In this document: positions 19,001 through 29,513 of the stretch, piece after piece
How the letters are laid out: each line of letters opens with the position of its first letter
How positions within the stretch are numbered: the stretch's first letter is position 1
From: Limisphaerales bacterium
GTDB taxonomy: Bacteria; Verrucomicrobiota; Verrucomicrobiia; Limisphaerales; AAA164-E04
Direction of reading: 5' to 3'
DNA length: 64,000 nt
Assembly: GCA_024761205.1 (NCBI GenBank)
Contig: JAMASS010000005.1
Coordinates: 124,001-188,000 of the forward strand
The notes under the pieces: model-generated
The model's database searches: none
Seen by the model: only the letters and a program-made list of their open reading frames with translations
Told to the model about the DNA's origin: nothing
Translations under genes and position numbers: made by a program

Positions 19001-19411
19001 TCACCATTCCGCTACTTCCGCCGTCTTGAATGGGGCACTTTTGAAATCTGGGCTCCCGGGCTGCACCAAGGGGCTCTCTCTAAATCGGAGTTGGCGAGCT
19101 GCGGTCTGCCGATCAATCGACCTGCCTAGCTCTCTCAGCGTCTTTTCAATTTTATTATGCGTGCTGAACAATTCTCTCTCAGAGGGCGTTGCCAAACTCC
19201 ACCATTTATCATCTCTAAACGCCTGAGCGTATGCAGGCGCCTTGCGACTAAGATCCAGCATTTCACGATTTCTCTTCTGTAGCCTTACATACTCAGGACT
19301 ACCTTCATCATATGCTAACGCATATAAGTCTAATGCCGAGTTGATCGCTCGCTTCTTCAGAAGAAGCGAGCGAGTGGGTGATCCAAGCCTGAGAGCTGGC
19401 GTCCAACCCAC
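19001..19411 (-). CDS. Hypothetical protein or C-terminal fragment, unrecognised
   Basis: A 136-codon minus-strand frame. From about residue 25 it has the composition of a real soluble, mostly helical protein (LDLYALAYDEGSPEYVRLQ, REMLDLSRKAPAYAQAFRDD, WWSLATPSERELFSTHNKI). I recognise no family. The first 20 or so codons contain a perfect 13-bp inverted repeat (19,345-19,373), so the true start may be further in, or the frame may be the tail of a truncated gene. No Shine-Dalgarno sequence and no partner gene are visible. Confidence 0.35.
   Translation of the reverse strand: MGWTPALRLGSPTRSLLLKKRAINSALDLYALAYDEGSPEYVRLQKRNREMLDLSRKAPAYAQAFRDDKWWSLATPSERELFSTHNKIEKTLRELGRSIDRQTAARQLRFRESPLVQPGSPDFKSAPFKTAEVAEW
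19345..19373. repeat. Perfect 13-bp inverted repeat with 3-base loop
   Basis: TCGCTCGCTTCTT, loop CAG, AAGAAGCGAGCGA. It is strong enough to fold as RNA or cruciform DNA. No T-run follows on either side, so a simple terminator is not supported. Confidence 0.6.
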
Positions 19412-19479
19412 TGCTTTTCTCCAGCATTCGAAGCTTTCACGGAAGCGGTTGCCCAGCGCACCTCGGCCAGGAATGACTT

Positions 19480-20560
19480 GATGCGACGGTGCTCGTCAGG
19501 TCTTGCTCACCCTACGTAGATTTGGACGGTTCCCCATCACCTTCTTGCAGTCCTCTCGATGGTGGCACGCCAGAGTGCGCCTCTGTGTTCTTGCCAGGTG
19601 GCGCCGTATGCTAAAAACCATTGAAGGCCGATTAACATCAACACCCCTCACGCCAGGAAAAGCCAGTAAGATTTTCTTCATGAGCCTTCAGAAGCTAATC
19701 CTCCGACTACCCACCAACACGCGTACTCAATGAAGGAAGGTAACTTCCCCCTTAGCCATCATCAATATACTCTTCGTATCGTTCGCTAGCCATTATTATG
19801 AATGTCCTGTCAGACATCGTAACGACTCTGCATTTGGGCAGACCGGAGCAAAGTTGGTTACCTGCTCTTCAGTCTGAACTCCTGGAGGTGCCCCTGAGAT
19901 ACCAACTAGCCAAGCATCAAAAAGCCGATCTCCATACTAATCTTGGAGTTCGTTCAGTGTTCTTGTACAAACACAATCCGCTCTGCATCCATCAAAATAT
20001 AATTAATTGATAGCCACATAATGCATCGTCGCTGTAGCATCGTAATTTTCTGGATTGATCCAAGAACAATCACAAACATCTACCGCCGAGCTCATCGGCG
20101 ACGAAATCATCAGAGTGGAAATAACCATTTCTATGCTAAACGCCTTACCGCTAAAAAGCGTCGTTTCCATCATCACTTCAACTACCAGTTGAAGAAAACG
20201 GTCTATGTTGTGTGTTCTTTTTTCAGCCATTGAACGTGGCAAGTCTTCAGATTTCGTTACGGGACTGATTCACTTGGGGGGAGTGAAGAATGTAGAATGG
20301 GCTAATGATATTAGTCTAAAGTAGAAAGGCAGAGTGCGGCTTGAGAATCGCGACTAGATTGAACAGAAATGTTTCAGTTTCATCGGTTTTGCCGCCGTTT
20401 GCTCGAATCCAATCCGTGGCTTAATGGAATTGCCCGAGAGGTCAGAACTAGCGCCGGCCCAGTAAAATGAGGACATGAGCTGTGCCGCCGGTTCTAGCCG
20501 CTCCACCTCTGCTTGGCTCTGACAATCCTCTTTCCTTCGCCCTAGAAATCCTCTAGGCTG
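19480..20560. other. About 1.1 kb without recognisable gene
   Basis: Several 60-80 codon ORFs on both strands show no family pattern. It may contain gene remains too decayed to recognise. It includes the upstream region of the symporter gene; I see no clear promoter or ribosome-binding site. Confidence 0.35.
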
Positions 20561-20573
20561 CCCGGTGTTGCCT

Positions 20574-22172
20574 ATGCTAACCATCATCACATTTGCCTTC
20601 TTTACGGCTCTGGTCGGTGTCATCACGTGGTTTCTAACTCGAGGTGACGACCATGGAACGTTTGCCGGATATTTTCTCGCCGGACGAACGCTTACTGGAG
20701 GCTTCATCGCCGGCTCTCTTCTCCTGACAAATCTCTCTACGGAACAATTGGTTGGCCTCAATGGCTCGGCCTATACTGACGGGATCGCCGTGATGGCATG
20801 GGAAGTCATTGCAGGTTTGTCACTCGTGTTTCTCGCTCTGTTCTTCCTCCCTCGGTATCTCAAAAGCGGTATTGCTACGGTTCCACAGTTCTTGGAGAAG
20901 CGCTTCGACAGCACAACGCGGACTATTACTAGCGTTATCTTCATTATCGCGTATACCGGTATTCTGCTGCCGACCGTCCTTTATACTGGGGCCACCGGAC
21001 TGGCCGGAATACTCGATTTGAAAGACATCACTGGAATACGGAGCGACACTACAATTCTATGGATCACGGTGTGGTTTATCGGAATCGTCGGTTCTATCTA
21101 TGCCATCTTCGGCGGTCTCCGGACTGTAGCTGTCTCTGATACGATCAATGGTTTTGGTCTTTTGGTTGGGGGTCTCATGATCACATGGTTTGGACTCAAC
21201 GCCGTTAACGAAGGAGGGGTTCTTGCCGCGTTTCAAGAAATGAAATCCGCCCATCCTGAGAAGTTCAATTCGCTTGGTGGACCAAAGTCTTCAATTCCTT
21301 TTTCGACTTTGTTCACCGGAGTGCTACTGATCAATCTGTTCTACTGGACCACAAACCAACAAATCATTCAGCGGACTTTTGGGGCCAAGAGTCTAAAGGA
21401 AGGTCAGAAAGGTGTTTTGATCGCAGGAATCTTCAAAGTTCTCGCGCCAATCATTTTGGTGATGCCCGGTATCATTGCCTTCCATCTTTACGCAGAATCG
21501 GGTGAGGTTACTGCTGCTGATCAGGCCTACGGAACTCTAGTGCGAAACGTTTTGCCAGCGCCTCTTGCTGGTTTCTTTGCCGCAGTAATCGCCGGAGCGA
21601 TTCTGAGTTCATTCAATTCCGCTCTGAATAGCACCGCGACTCTTTTCAGCTTGGGCGTATTCGGTCGGTTTAGCAATGGCGATGAAAAGAAAACTATCGC
21701 AACCGGCAAAATCTGTGGGGCGCTCATTGCCATTCTTGCAATGATGATGGCACCATTTCTGGCCGAGCAAAAAAGTATTTTTGATTACCTCCAAAAAATG
21801 AACGGCCTCTACTTCATCCCCATCTTCTCGGTCATGCTTATGGGCATGTTCACCAAACGAGTTCCCGCATTCGCCGCCAACATTGCGTTGGTGTTGGGTT
21901 TCGTTTCGATCGCCCTGGGATACTTCATACCATCACTGTCGAAGATCGTGGATAAGATGCATGAATTTCACTTCTTAGGGGCCGTGTTTTTCGGACTCAT
22001 TATGCTGATGACTGCTATCCGTATCGCCGCCCCTCTCAAGACCCCTCGGGTTCACGAACATTCGGGCAACGTCGATCTCACGCCGTGGAAATTCGCCAAA
22101 CCGCTCGGCATCGGGTTAGGCGTCGTCGTTCTGATTCTCTACGTCGCCTTCGCTGATCCCTCAGCGTTGTAG
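20574..22172 (+). CDS. Sodium:solute symporter (SSS/SLC5 family)
   Basis: Intact, 532 residues from ATG 20,574 (a GTG three codons earlier is possible). Some 13-14 hydrophobic helices are visible, beginning [20 protein letters not shown]. Family marks include the [29 protein letters not shown] block (Na+-binding helix 1 region), [45 protein letters not shown], the long [23 protein letters not shown] helix 8 and a late [15 protein letters not shown] helix. It should import a sugar, inositol or organic acid with sodium across the inner membrane. The PVC context of sugar oxidoreductases and isomerases suggests a sugar-like substrate, but that is inference. It stands alone on its strand. Confidence 0.9.
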   Translation: MLTIITFAFFTALVGVITWFLTRGDDHGTFAGYFLAGRTLTGGFIAGSLLLTNLSTEQLVGLNGSAYTDGIAVMAWEVIAGLSLVFLALFFLPRYLKSGIATVPQFLEKRFDSTTRTITSVIFIIAYTGILLPTVLYTGATGLAGILDLKDITGIRSDTTILWITVWFIGIVGSIYAIFGGLRTVAVSDTINGFGLLVGGLMITWFGLNAVNEGGVLAAFQEMKSAHPEKFNSLGGPKSSIPFSTLFTGVLLINLFYWTTNQQIIQRTFGAKSLKEGQKGVLIAGIFKVLAPIILVMPGIIAFHLYAESGEVTAADQAYGTLVRNVLPAPLAGFFAAVIAGAILSSFNSALNSTATLFSLGVFGRFSNGDEKKTIATGKICGALIAILAMMMAPFLAEQKSIFDYLQKMNGLYFIPIFSVMLMGMFTKRVPAFAANIALVLGFVSIALGYFIPSLSKIVDKMHEFHFLGAVFFGLIMLMTAIRIAAPLKTPRVHEHSGNVDLTPWKFAKPLGIGLGVVVLILYVAFADPSAL

Positions 22173-22399
22173 TCACACTTGGTGCCATCCTTGACCGAAG
22201 GAAATCCAAAGCAGCGAAGAATCGCCGCACTCTAAAACCTGGCGGCAACATGCGGAGGTCATTGAGCTTGCGATAGCATCGTAGAGAGCGGTGATCCTTC
22301 ACCTCTCTCCCCCGTTCATATCAAGGACACCGATGACGCATACAAGCACTCTCCGCGAAAAGTTTGACAGCAAAGATGTCTCGTCGTTAGCAATGATAC

Positions 22400-23140
22400 C
22401 GCTATGCCAGCAGCCTTTCTTCTAAGCCGACAGAATGATTCCACCCTCATCGAACACCTGGTGGTCATCGCCATCCTGCCGGCACATGCTATTGCCCGCC
22501 TGAGCAAGGCAACCATCATCAAGAGCCTGTCCAACCAAAAGCAACGCAGCTGGGGTGTGGACCATGTACACCAACGGTCACGGAGACATGATGCCACCTG
22601 ATAAATGGGGCCCCGAAAACGAAACGACACTGCGAGCCCTCGTAGATTCTGGGTAACGCGAAAAATGATCATGCAAATGAAAAAATCCGAGAAGGCATCC
22701 TTTTCACCTAGCATCTACAAGTGCCCCGCTGACAATTCGAAAGTCGAGAGTCATCCGAAGATTCCACAGCGTCGTGATCAACTCATGGATGAACGGGACA
22801 GAGTGGCCGGATTTCAAAGACAGCCGATTCGTCAAGTAATCGCAAAATCCGTAGGACGTCGCTGGTCTTTGCGTTTATCGACGAGTTAGAACAATGCCTT
22901 GATGCCGGACACTTCGATTTATCGACTCCAGGGGTTGACCTCTGACCATTCCTGCCGATTGGCACGCACAAGGCACGAATCTTTCCTTCATCGTCGGCCA
23001 GGCCGAACGCTATGACCGAAAGGCAACGAAAACGCTCGACGCCTACGTGCCCGCAAACCGCCTCAACAGGATGACCTCCACCACCTCCAAACCGGTGTTC
23101 CTCATTACGAGGATTTCCTTTTCGAAAAATCAAATAGCTG
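22400..23140 (+). pseudogene. H-X9-DG pseudopilin-like protein, broken
   Basis: The prepilin N-terminus is visible as STLIEHLVVIAILPAHAIA (consensus FTLIELLVVIAIIAILA). LSNQKQ..W.MYTNGHGDMMPPDKWGPENET follows in another frame, then YKCPADNSK at about 22,715, NGTEWPDFKDSRFVK-like pieces, LVFAFIDELEQCLDAGHFDL at about 22,862-22,920, and finally WHAQGTNLSFIVGQAE. That last piece is the H-X9-DG box with the Asp replaced by Val. At least four frameshifts separate these pieces. A relative survives at the left edge of the window. Confidence 0.75.
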
Positions 23141-23348
23141 TCTAAGCAAACGCTTCCTCGAGCGTCTTCAATCCCCTTTCAAAAACACCTTCACGCACCA
23201 AGGCAGTCAATTCGCCGTGCTGATCTGGCGCGCATTCGGAATTCGCCTCCCACATTGAAGTCTCGTATCTTTCTCCATACTAACTCGCTGGGTTTTGGAA
23301 TGACGGCGCGGATGTAAACGTGCGCTATAACCTACCCGTCCTAATTCG

Positions 23349-24130
23349 CTAATCAGTTTGGGATCGCCGCAATATCCTTCCAATGAGCCTCAATTGCCTA
23401 CGGAATCTCATGCTCCTCAAATACCCGATACTACATGTGTTCCATATGCAAACACTTCGTCCGTCACAAAGCCGTGATCGACCGGAACATCTTCCGAGGG
23501 TAGATTCTCTCCGGCCATCCTTGAGGTAAATCGAACAGATGTACAGCTTCAACACGTTCGCTATCGTCTTCCAAGAAGTATCACTATTCGCCCGTGCATG
23601 CCGCAAATCAAAGGCCACCGCCCAAGTGATCGGGATCAATCCCATCCAGCATAAAAGCAGCGCCCCTCCACCGCTCTTAGGAATCGTGAGCCGAAATGGT
23701 TCTGGTACAAACCCTGAATCCATAAGCTCAGTTCATAGTCGCCAAATCCAAGCATTGGGCACGGTACCCGGCGGCTTGTTTTTCATCGGACATTTCGGAT
23801 ACAGGTAGTAATGGCCCATCCGATAGTGTGTAATCCCTTCGGCCTTAAAAAGCCGAAGCAGAGACTCGCTATGGGTTCGTCTATTTTGCGAATGTGCGTT
23901 GCGGTGATGACGATGCGCTTCCCCCATTGCCGCAAGGCCGCCGACCTTTTCGACACTACATCCCGTGCCAATTCGGACTCGATATGGCCACCGGAGTGAA
24001 TGGTCGATTCCGGCCCAGCACAACAGATGGTTGCCATGTCGATGGCAAGCTCTTCGTAGTTGAAACCTTCAAAGACTTTCTCGAAAACGGCAATCGGCTT
24101 CTCGTCCTAATCGGATGCCGCAAAGAGGCG
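23349..24130 (-). pseudogene. Sugar phosphate isomerase/epimerase (TIM barrel), broken
   Basis: Minus-strand pieces in order: FEKVFEGFNYEELAIDMATI, STIHSGGHIE.ELARD, RIVITATHIRKIDEP, LLRLFKAEGITHYRMGHYYLYPKCPMK, LGVAFDLRHARANSDTSWKT, IYLKD. This is the AP_endonuc_2 barrel of PVC isomerases; HYRMGYY and FDLRHA are hallmark strands. There are five or so frameshifts, and the stop after PNAWIWRL falls in the middle of the barrel. It lies directly downstream of, and on the same strand as, the intact Gfo/Idh/MocA gene at 24,184. Such isomerase/oxidoreductase pairs usually act on the same sugar, so loss of this gene may have left the oxidoreductase without its partner. Confidence 0.75.
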
Positions 24131-24183
24131 GCCCTAGAGCGGCACCTCGCAGCGGGAGTGCCCGACGCAGCCGCAACAAGTGA

Positions 24184-25539
24184 TCATAAGGTCACGCCAT
24201 ACTGCCAGCCATCCCGAACCGGTTCGTTGATTAGCGGATCCAAATCCGGTTGTCCCTTGATGCGCATGTTTTCGGGGTCCCATTCGATCGTCCGTCCCGT
24301 GCGCTCTACAATCGCGCCCAAAAGCACCATCTGCGTCAACGGCACGGCATAGTCAAAATTAGACAACGGCATGGGCCCGTCTCCTTTGATCGCTTGGAGC
24401 CACTCCTCAATCGGCCCGCCCCCCACTTCGGGCAACCTTTCAATCCGGTCAAGTTCCGCTTTCCGCTCCGCGAAACGAGCGCTCGGCGTCAGCACTGGTT
24501 CAGTCGGACGCATACCCTCGTGATATAAGGTCTCCTTCGTGCCTTCCATGTACATGCCACCGTCACTCGGCAATTCGTCCGCCGGATCCCATCGCCTCGG
24601 TTTCGGCACATCAAAGCCTGCCTCATACCATTTCAGCGTCACCGGAGGCTTTTGGCCACGAGCTGGGAAATGATAGGTCACCACCGCCCCCATCGGGATA
24701 AAGCCCTCGCCGGGCGGTCGTTGCCGAACGACTTCAACTTTGGTTGGCGAACCCAGGTCCAACACAGCAAACGGAGCATCAAAGGTGTGGCAGCCAATAT
24801 CGCCGAGTGCGCCACAACCATAATCCCACCACCCCCGCCATTTCGTGGGCACATATTCCGCACTGTACTCGCGCTCGGCAACCGGGCCTTGCCAGAGGTC
24901 CCAATCCAACGTCTTCGGCGGCTTGCTCGTCGCGGGTGGAAAACTCGCCGGCGGCACGAACCACGGAGCGTTGGGCCGATTAGTCCAGGTAATCACCTCG
25001 CGGACATCGCCAATTACTCCCGCACCCACCCATTCCTTGATTCGGCGCATTCCGTCAAAAGTATGACCTTGGTTGCCCATTTGGGTGATTACATTGTAAT
25101 GCTTGGCTGCCTTCCTCAGAGTCCGCAATTGCCAAATATTATGCGCCAACGGCTTCTGCACAAAGACATGCTTCCCCCGCTCCATGGCGTCCATCGCCGC
25201 CGCAAAATGCGTGTGATCCGGCGTTGAAATAGCGACCGCGTTGATCTCCTTCCACATTTTGTCGAGCATCACGCGGAAATCTTTGAAGCGGCGCACTTTG
25301 GGATTCTCCTTGAAAGCCTGAGCCGCGCGAACGTCATCGACATCACACAGCGCCACCAAATTCTCGGTGGCCCCCACCTTAACCGCATACCTCCCCATGC
25401 CGCCGGCACCGACGACCGCCACGTTGACTTTGTGATGTGCCGCCAACCCCGATCGGGTAATCGAAAAGGTAGGAAGTGCCAAGGCACCGGTGGTAAGTGC
25501 CGTTGATTTTAAGAAGGTACGTCGATTCTGTTGCTTCAT
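24184..25539 (-). CDS. Tat-exported Gfo/Idh/MocA family oxidoreductase (copy 2)
   Basis: Intact, 451 residues. Twin Arg at 6-7 (QNRRTFLKST) and an alanine-rich signal; Rossmann motif NVAVVGAGGMGRYAV at about 39-53; HVFVQKPLAHN with the Lys-Pro pair; GALGDIGCHTFDAPF in the second domain. The GCGALGDIGCH...PF motif, W-rich loops and NFDYAVPLTQMVLLG near the end place it in the large PVC subfamily of exported dehydrogenases, distinct from copy 1. It presumably acts on a sugar or sugar acid in the periplasm using bound NAD(P). The gene precedes the broken isomerase at 23,349-24,130 in the transcription direction with about 55 bases between them, so they probably formed an operon. Confidence 0.9.
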   Translation of the reverse strand: MKQQNRRTFLKSTALTTGALALPTFSITRSGLAAHHKVNVAVVGAGGMGRYAVKVGATENLVALCDVDDVRAAQAFKENPKVRRFKDFRVMLDKMWKEINAVAISTPDHTHFAAAMDAMERGKHVFVQKPLAHNIWQLRTLRKAAKHYNVITQMGNQGHTFDGMRRIKEWVGAGVIGDVREVITWTNRPNAPWFVPPASFPPATSKPPKTLDWDLWQGPVAEREYSAEYVPTKWRGWWDYGCGALGDIGCHTFDAPFAVLDLGSPTKVEVVRQRPPGEGFIPMGAVVTYHFPARGQKPPVTLKWYEAGFDVPKPRRWDPADELPSDGGMYMEGTKETLYHEGMRPTEPVLTPSARFAERKAELDRIERLPEVGGGPIEEWLQAIKGDGPMPLSNFDYAVPLTQMVLLGAIVERTGRTIEWDPENMRIKGQPDLDPLINEPVRDGWQYGVTL

Positions 25540-26131
25540 ACAATGCTCTTGCCAGGATTATTTGGTGAACAACTCTAATTGTATGCCCCCTTCCCGCCGC
25601 AGACAATCATATTTCGCATCCCTGTCACCTCTGCGGAACAAACTCCGAACTACCTTAACACCCTCCACATTCACCTGAGAATCCAGACAGAATGAACAGG
25701 ATCCTCATAATAAGGACACACCTGTAAATCCTGTCAAAAAACCGATGCACTCAGCCAAAGCCAAGACAGACCCTTCACCTTTTCCTTATTGCCAGCACCC
25801 CCACCAATCATTCAATCTGGTCCCCACCTCCCGGATTCCTGAAGTCAGACCGAGAACGTGGTATGGGAGGCTGATATTCCCGGCTGGGGCTGGTATAACC
25901 CGGTTGTTTAAGGCCAATGGTATCTTCATTACCACGGGCGCCAGCACCAAGGAAAACGAAAAACCCAAGGCGGGACTCTACCTCGACCGCCAACGTCAAG
26001 AACTGCCCGAAGGCATGCACACATGGTTCACACTTTGCCTGGGCATCCACATACCGGCGAGCAACTTTGGAAGCCCCCTTAAGCAATCCCACCTTCCCTC
26101 ACCCCTCCGCACACGTTCGCCTCAAGGAAGA
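25540..26131. other. Intergenic stretch between two minus-strand genes
   Basis: It contains the hairpin at 25,694-25,735. A 313-codon plus-strand ORF from 25,745 is mostly the antisense of the thermonuclease gene and is rejected. The remainder (25,750-26,130) shows no recognisable gene. Confidence 0.4.
25694..25735. repeat. ACAGGAT/ATCCTGT hairpin element
   Basis: ACAGGAT (25,696-25,702) and ATCCTGT (25,728-25,734) form an inverted repeat, followed by CAAAAAACC. The sequence TGAACAGGAT...TGTAAATCCTGTCAAAAA resembles a simple intergenic element seen in many bacterial genomes with 'aacaggat...atcctgt' arms. It could act as a terminator for the thermonuclease gene on the minus strand. Confidence 0.45.
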
Positions 26132-26683
26132 TTACCACTCCCACAAACAACCGGCGCCCTCATTCTTCGCCCAGTTCTCGGCGCGGATGAGCGCGGCTCG
26201 ATGATGGCCATCTCTGCGCCAAGCCTCGGCAAGCCCCTCCTCCGCAAGGATTTGATCCACACTCCGCCCATCCTGCGTGAAGACGTAAGCAAGCAAACGC
26301 CCGTGAGAATCCCTGCGTCGCTCCGAAACTTCGAGAGTCACTCGACGTCCGACCAACTGCCACGTTCGCCGTCTCGCTTCCAGGTAACAGGCTTCATCTC
26401 TCTCCGGAGCGTCCACGCCGTAGAAGCGGACTCTGCCGATTTCCGTGTCAATAGTGTCGCCATCAATGCAACGAAGGACCCTCACGGACCGAGTTTGCCG
26501 GGTAGGACGAATGCGAGCGGGCGCTTTCGGCGGCTCAATGGGTTCAAAAGTCGTTGCCTTCGGCGTGAGAGGGAGCGCTTCGGTCTCCCGTTGAGGATTC
26601 TCGGGCACACAACTCCAAAAAGCGATGATGACGAATACGCCTACGGCGCAAACCATTCTGAGATTAGCGATGCCGTTTTTCAT
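26132..26683 (-). CDS. Secreted thermonuclease-family (SNase-like) protein
   Basis: Intact, 183 residues. An N-terminal hydrophobic segment (VCAVGVFVIIAFWSC, about residues 11-25) ends in Cys and may be a signal or lipoprotein-like anchor. The SNase domain spans about 65-180: RVLRCIDGDTIDTEIGRVRFYGVDAPERDEACY contains the catalytic Arg/Asp region, RRRDSHGRLLAYVF holds the second half of the active site (Arg, Gly), and DQILAEEGLAEAW is the closing helix. SNase proteins cut DNA or RNA using calcium. It probably works outside the cytoplasm, in nutrient scavenging. A proline-rich linker (residues 38-62) separates anchor and domain. Codon pattern and frame are clean. Confidence 0.85.
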   Translation of the reverse strand: MKNGIANLRMVCAVGVFVIIAFWSCVPENPQRETEALPLTPKATTFEPIEPPKAPARIRPTRQTRSVRVLRCIDGDTIDTEIGRVRFYGVDAPERDEACYLEARRRTWQLVGRRVTLEVSERRRDSHGRLLAYVFTQDGRSVDQILAEEGLAEAWRRDGHHRAALIRAENWAKNEGAGCLWEW

Positions 26684-26759
26684 TAGCTTTCCTTAGGCAA
26701 ACAATCCCATAAGGTGCTCTGTTGGAACATGCTGTCAATCAAATCCTAGGTTCAAGATG

Positions 26760-27420
26760 CGAACTAAAGCATCTCGAAACTTCTTCGGGAGTAACTCAGT
26801 GGCAAGCTCACGGTCCAAAGAATCAAATCAACATCCCTTTAAACCGAAAAATTGGTCAACATCAGAGAGCGCTTCATCAATAATTCCAGCGGTATTGGCT
26901 TCTCTTTGATTTGGGTCTGCCAAAAGCTCTCCAATTCCTTTGATCTAAAACTAAGTAATGTTTTGGCAGTAAAAATTGTCGGTTCTGGTTAGCTCAGCCT
27001 TAAAGGTTTGGTGCCGGAAGACTCTCAACCTCTTCATTTATAGAATCTATAGAGCTCTAGTTACTACCATAAAAGACTTCTTCACTCGGCGAGTCGGAAC
27101 ATCATTCAAAATTCGATCACTGATTTCAGTCCTGAAAGCGCTTGATTGGTTGAAAGGAATCATATCAGCTGCTTTCTCTATTATTGTCAGGAATTGTTTC
27201 AAAGGCTCTGAACGAAAGAAAGGATTCTCCCTCAAAACAGGCTTATGCAATTCCTTGGCGCGAGCTCTGAAAATTTGGTAAGCCGCATCAAGCGTTTCCC
27301 TCATGAACTTACCGACCTCAATCTGTAGAGCACTGAATCAATCGCTCTCGGCGTCGCCTCATCAATCATCGTTCTTAAATCATCGGAGGCTCTATAACAT
27401 TATCAATGGATCTTCTGAGC
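26760..27420 (-). pseudogene. Unrecognised decayed protein gene
   Basis: On the minus strand, protein-like pieces appear in different frames: EATPRAIDSVLYRLRS near 27,340-27,390, RETLDAAYQIFRARAKELHKP and FLTIIEKAADMIPFNQSSAF at 27,047-27,304, and IKGIGELLADPNQREANTAG with IIDEALSDVDQFFGL near 26,850-26,945. They are mostly helical and could come from one protein of about 200 residues. I do not recognise a family. The stretch is more A+T-rich than its neighbours. Confidence 0.3.
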
Positions 27421-27469
27421 CAAGCTTTCATTCCCCGAATCAACAACTTCTAGCGGCGTCTTTTTAGTA

Positions 27470-28600
27470 TTCCACTTTCGACGTTCCAAGGAACGCCAAT
27501 AGCGCTGTAACATTCTCATCCGATAATTCGTCCACCAATCCAACCGCTATCATTGAGAGACCTCCCGTCTTGAGGCTGGCAATCTCACGACGGATCCACG
27601 GCATGCCGCTGCCCGGAAACATCCAACAGTTGGACACTTACCTGATCCTCACTCTCCAGTCCACCGGTCAGCGTGCGGCCATCCTTGGTTTTCAAGATTC
27701 ACCCACGATAATTGGCCTCCAACGAACGATTCGGATCGACGATCTCAATCAAGATTTCCTCCGGAGGTCGTGAAACAATGCCTGTTAGTTTGGATCCCAC
27801 GGCCCCACCTTCACCACTCAATTTATGGCACTGAGCGCAAAGCAAAATATAGAGATCCCGACCTCGTTTGCTAGTCCCCTGAAAAGCTAAGGCCGTGCGG
27901 CGCTGCTGAAAGATCGCCTCACGATTGGGATTTCCGCACGCCACCTTGACCAATCACGCTCAGCAATCGCCATGAATGCTGCTTCCCGCAACCAATGATC
28001 AGATGCATTTCGACTGTCCCTTAAAAACTCGCAATCGCCCGAACCACGGCAATATCGGCGGTGAAGCGGCGAACGCTAACAAAGCAGCCAACCACATCTG
28101 CGCATTCCGATACTCTAAGAGATTGGCTTGCAAAATCGACGCCGTGTCCGCCTGACTTTTGGGAGCACCATCAGGGCATTGCGCCAGACACCACTCAACG
28201 AGCGAGTCAACGCCCCGACGATGACGTCCGTCGTCGCGTTGTGTAGTCAAAAGAACGAGACCACGCTTTACCGCGATAGATCACACGATAAACTCGTCCA
28301 TCCTCTTTATCGCGCAGACCCGTCACGTAGACGTTGGGTTGTGCTGCACGATATAATTTGCCAATCGATAAACCAGATGTGCCCATCCGGTGTCAGAAAG
28401 TTGCTCGTATTCGACAAACGAAACCCGGCTCCAGCACGCCGCAGCTGAAAGGCGTCAATTAATTTCCCGGTTGGTCCGGTAACAAATGCGGTTCGATTCT
28501 AGTATTCAAGAGGATATGTTCGGGCCGTATAAAGCGCATGGACGGCCCCCGTGGTGATCCACCTGGCAAACCTTGTCCGTGATGGGGTTAAACAGACAGG
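27470..28600 (-). pseudogene. PVC-type membrane-bound dehydrogenase / heme protein, decayed and shortened (copy B)
   Basis: Pieces on the minus strand from 28,600 down: FVTGPTGKLIDAFQLRRAGAG, PDGHIWFIDW, a DWYNYIVQHNPT-like block scrambled into IISCSTTQ, RDKEDGRVYRVIYRGKA, a HEAT-like ILQANLLEYRNAQMWLAALLAFA at 28,060-28,130, and then a c-type cytochrome. RRTALAFQGTSKRGRDLYIL is followed by LCAQCHKLSGEGG at about 27,835 (heme motif CAQCH intact), SRPPEEILIEIVDPNRSLEANY, KTKDGRTLTGGLESED and LKTGGLSMIAVGLVDEL. Much of the propeller and HEAT region is deleted. The order and the CAQCH motif fix the family. Confidence 0.7.
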
Positions 28601-29473
28601 TGCGGCAATACCCGTCAGTGTTCCTACCAACCAGATGGCACAATACTGAATACCTCGACCCGATGGCGACGAATACCTGTAAGTTAAATGAATCATCCCG
28701 TCCCATTTTTGAATCACAGACGGATAACCAAATCGCTTGCCTTCCTCGTTGCTGGTTCTAGCCTCGCTTAATATTCCAAGACCTCGTCATCTGAAATCCC
28801 AGCCAACGACATGTTAAAACCGTCGGAATAGAGTGGCACCAGGATGCGACCGCTGGGAAGGGTTAACGGATGGATTCGCGTCATCCAGCCGGTCTGACGT
28901 CTATACGGATACTGTGCAGCCTCAACCAACAAACGATCATAGAGTTTTGCATACTCCGCCCACATGTCCTGGTCATACCCAAGCTGCTTGAATCCCTGCG
29001 CCAGCTTTTTAGGAAATGATTTTCCCGGCTTGAGTTGGGTCATGTCCTGCCAAGTCCAGCACGGGCCTACCGCTACCATCGGCCTGTTTGGCTCGTCGAT
29101 ACTTGAGTTGACTACATTCCCATCGCTCAGCCAACACAGTAACCCAGAACAACCACAATCGCTCCCGACGATCGACAAAGAGAACCGGGTTGCAATCCGG
29201 GAATCCCGGCGTATCGGCCATCAGAAATACCGTGCTCCATTGCTTACTTCCAACGCTCAGTCGGGCTCCTTGTACCACCACATCGGCCGCTCGATGTTCA
29301 CCGTTCCCATAAAACCAGCAAGGCGAGCAAACTGCCACCCGGACACTCCACGATGCTACTGGAATGCGCATGTTTATCCCCGAGGGGAAGATATTCCGAA
29401 TTTCAAAAATCAGCTCCGCACAACAGCAACAGCGGACCATCCAGACTAACACGATCAAGCAACGACGATTCAT
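28600..29473 (-). pseudogene. Exo-alpha-sialidase-like (BNR repeat) protein, broken
   Basis: Minus strand from ATG 29,473: a hydrophobic start (LIVLVWMVRCCCCA) and AELIFE, then PCWFYGNGEHRAADVVVQGARL, SVGSKQWSTVFLMADTPGFP, CNPVLFVDRRERLWLFWVTV, AERWECSQLKYRRA. In another frame follow LKPGKSFPKKLAQGFKQLGY, RQTGWMTRIHPLTLPSGRIL, VPLYSDGFNMSLAGISDD and finally YPSVIQKWDGMIHLTYRY. This is the BNR-propeller sialidase family used by PVC bacteria on glycans. The BNR Asp-box order is preserved but there are several frameshifts, and the fragment stops before the last propeller blades. Confidence 0.75.
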
Positions 29474-29513
29474 CTTCGATTACTTCATTCCCGAGCTGAC
29501 TACACACAACCTA

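Noticed and set aside
24652..25227. 191-codon plus-strand ORF
   Set aside because: Antisense to the intact Gfo/Idh/MocA gene 24,184-25,539.
25745..26686. 313-codon plus-strand ORF
   Set aside because: It is mostly antisense to the thermonuclease gene (26,132-26,683), which has a clear SNase domain on the minus strand. The plus-strand translation has no domain.
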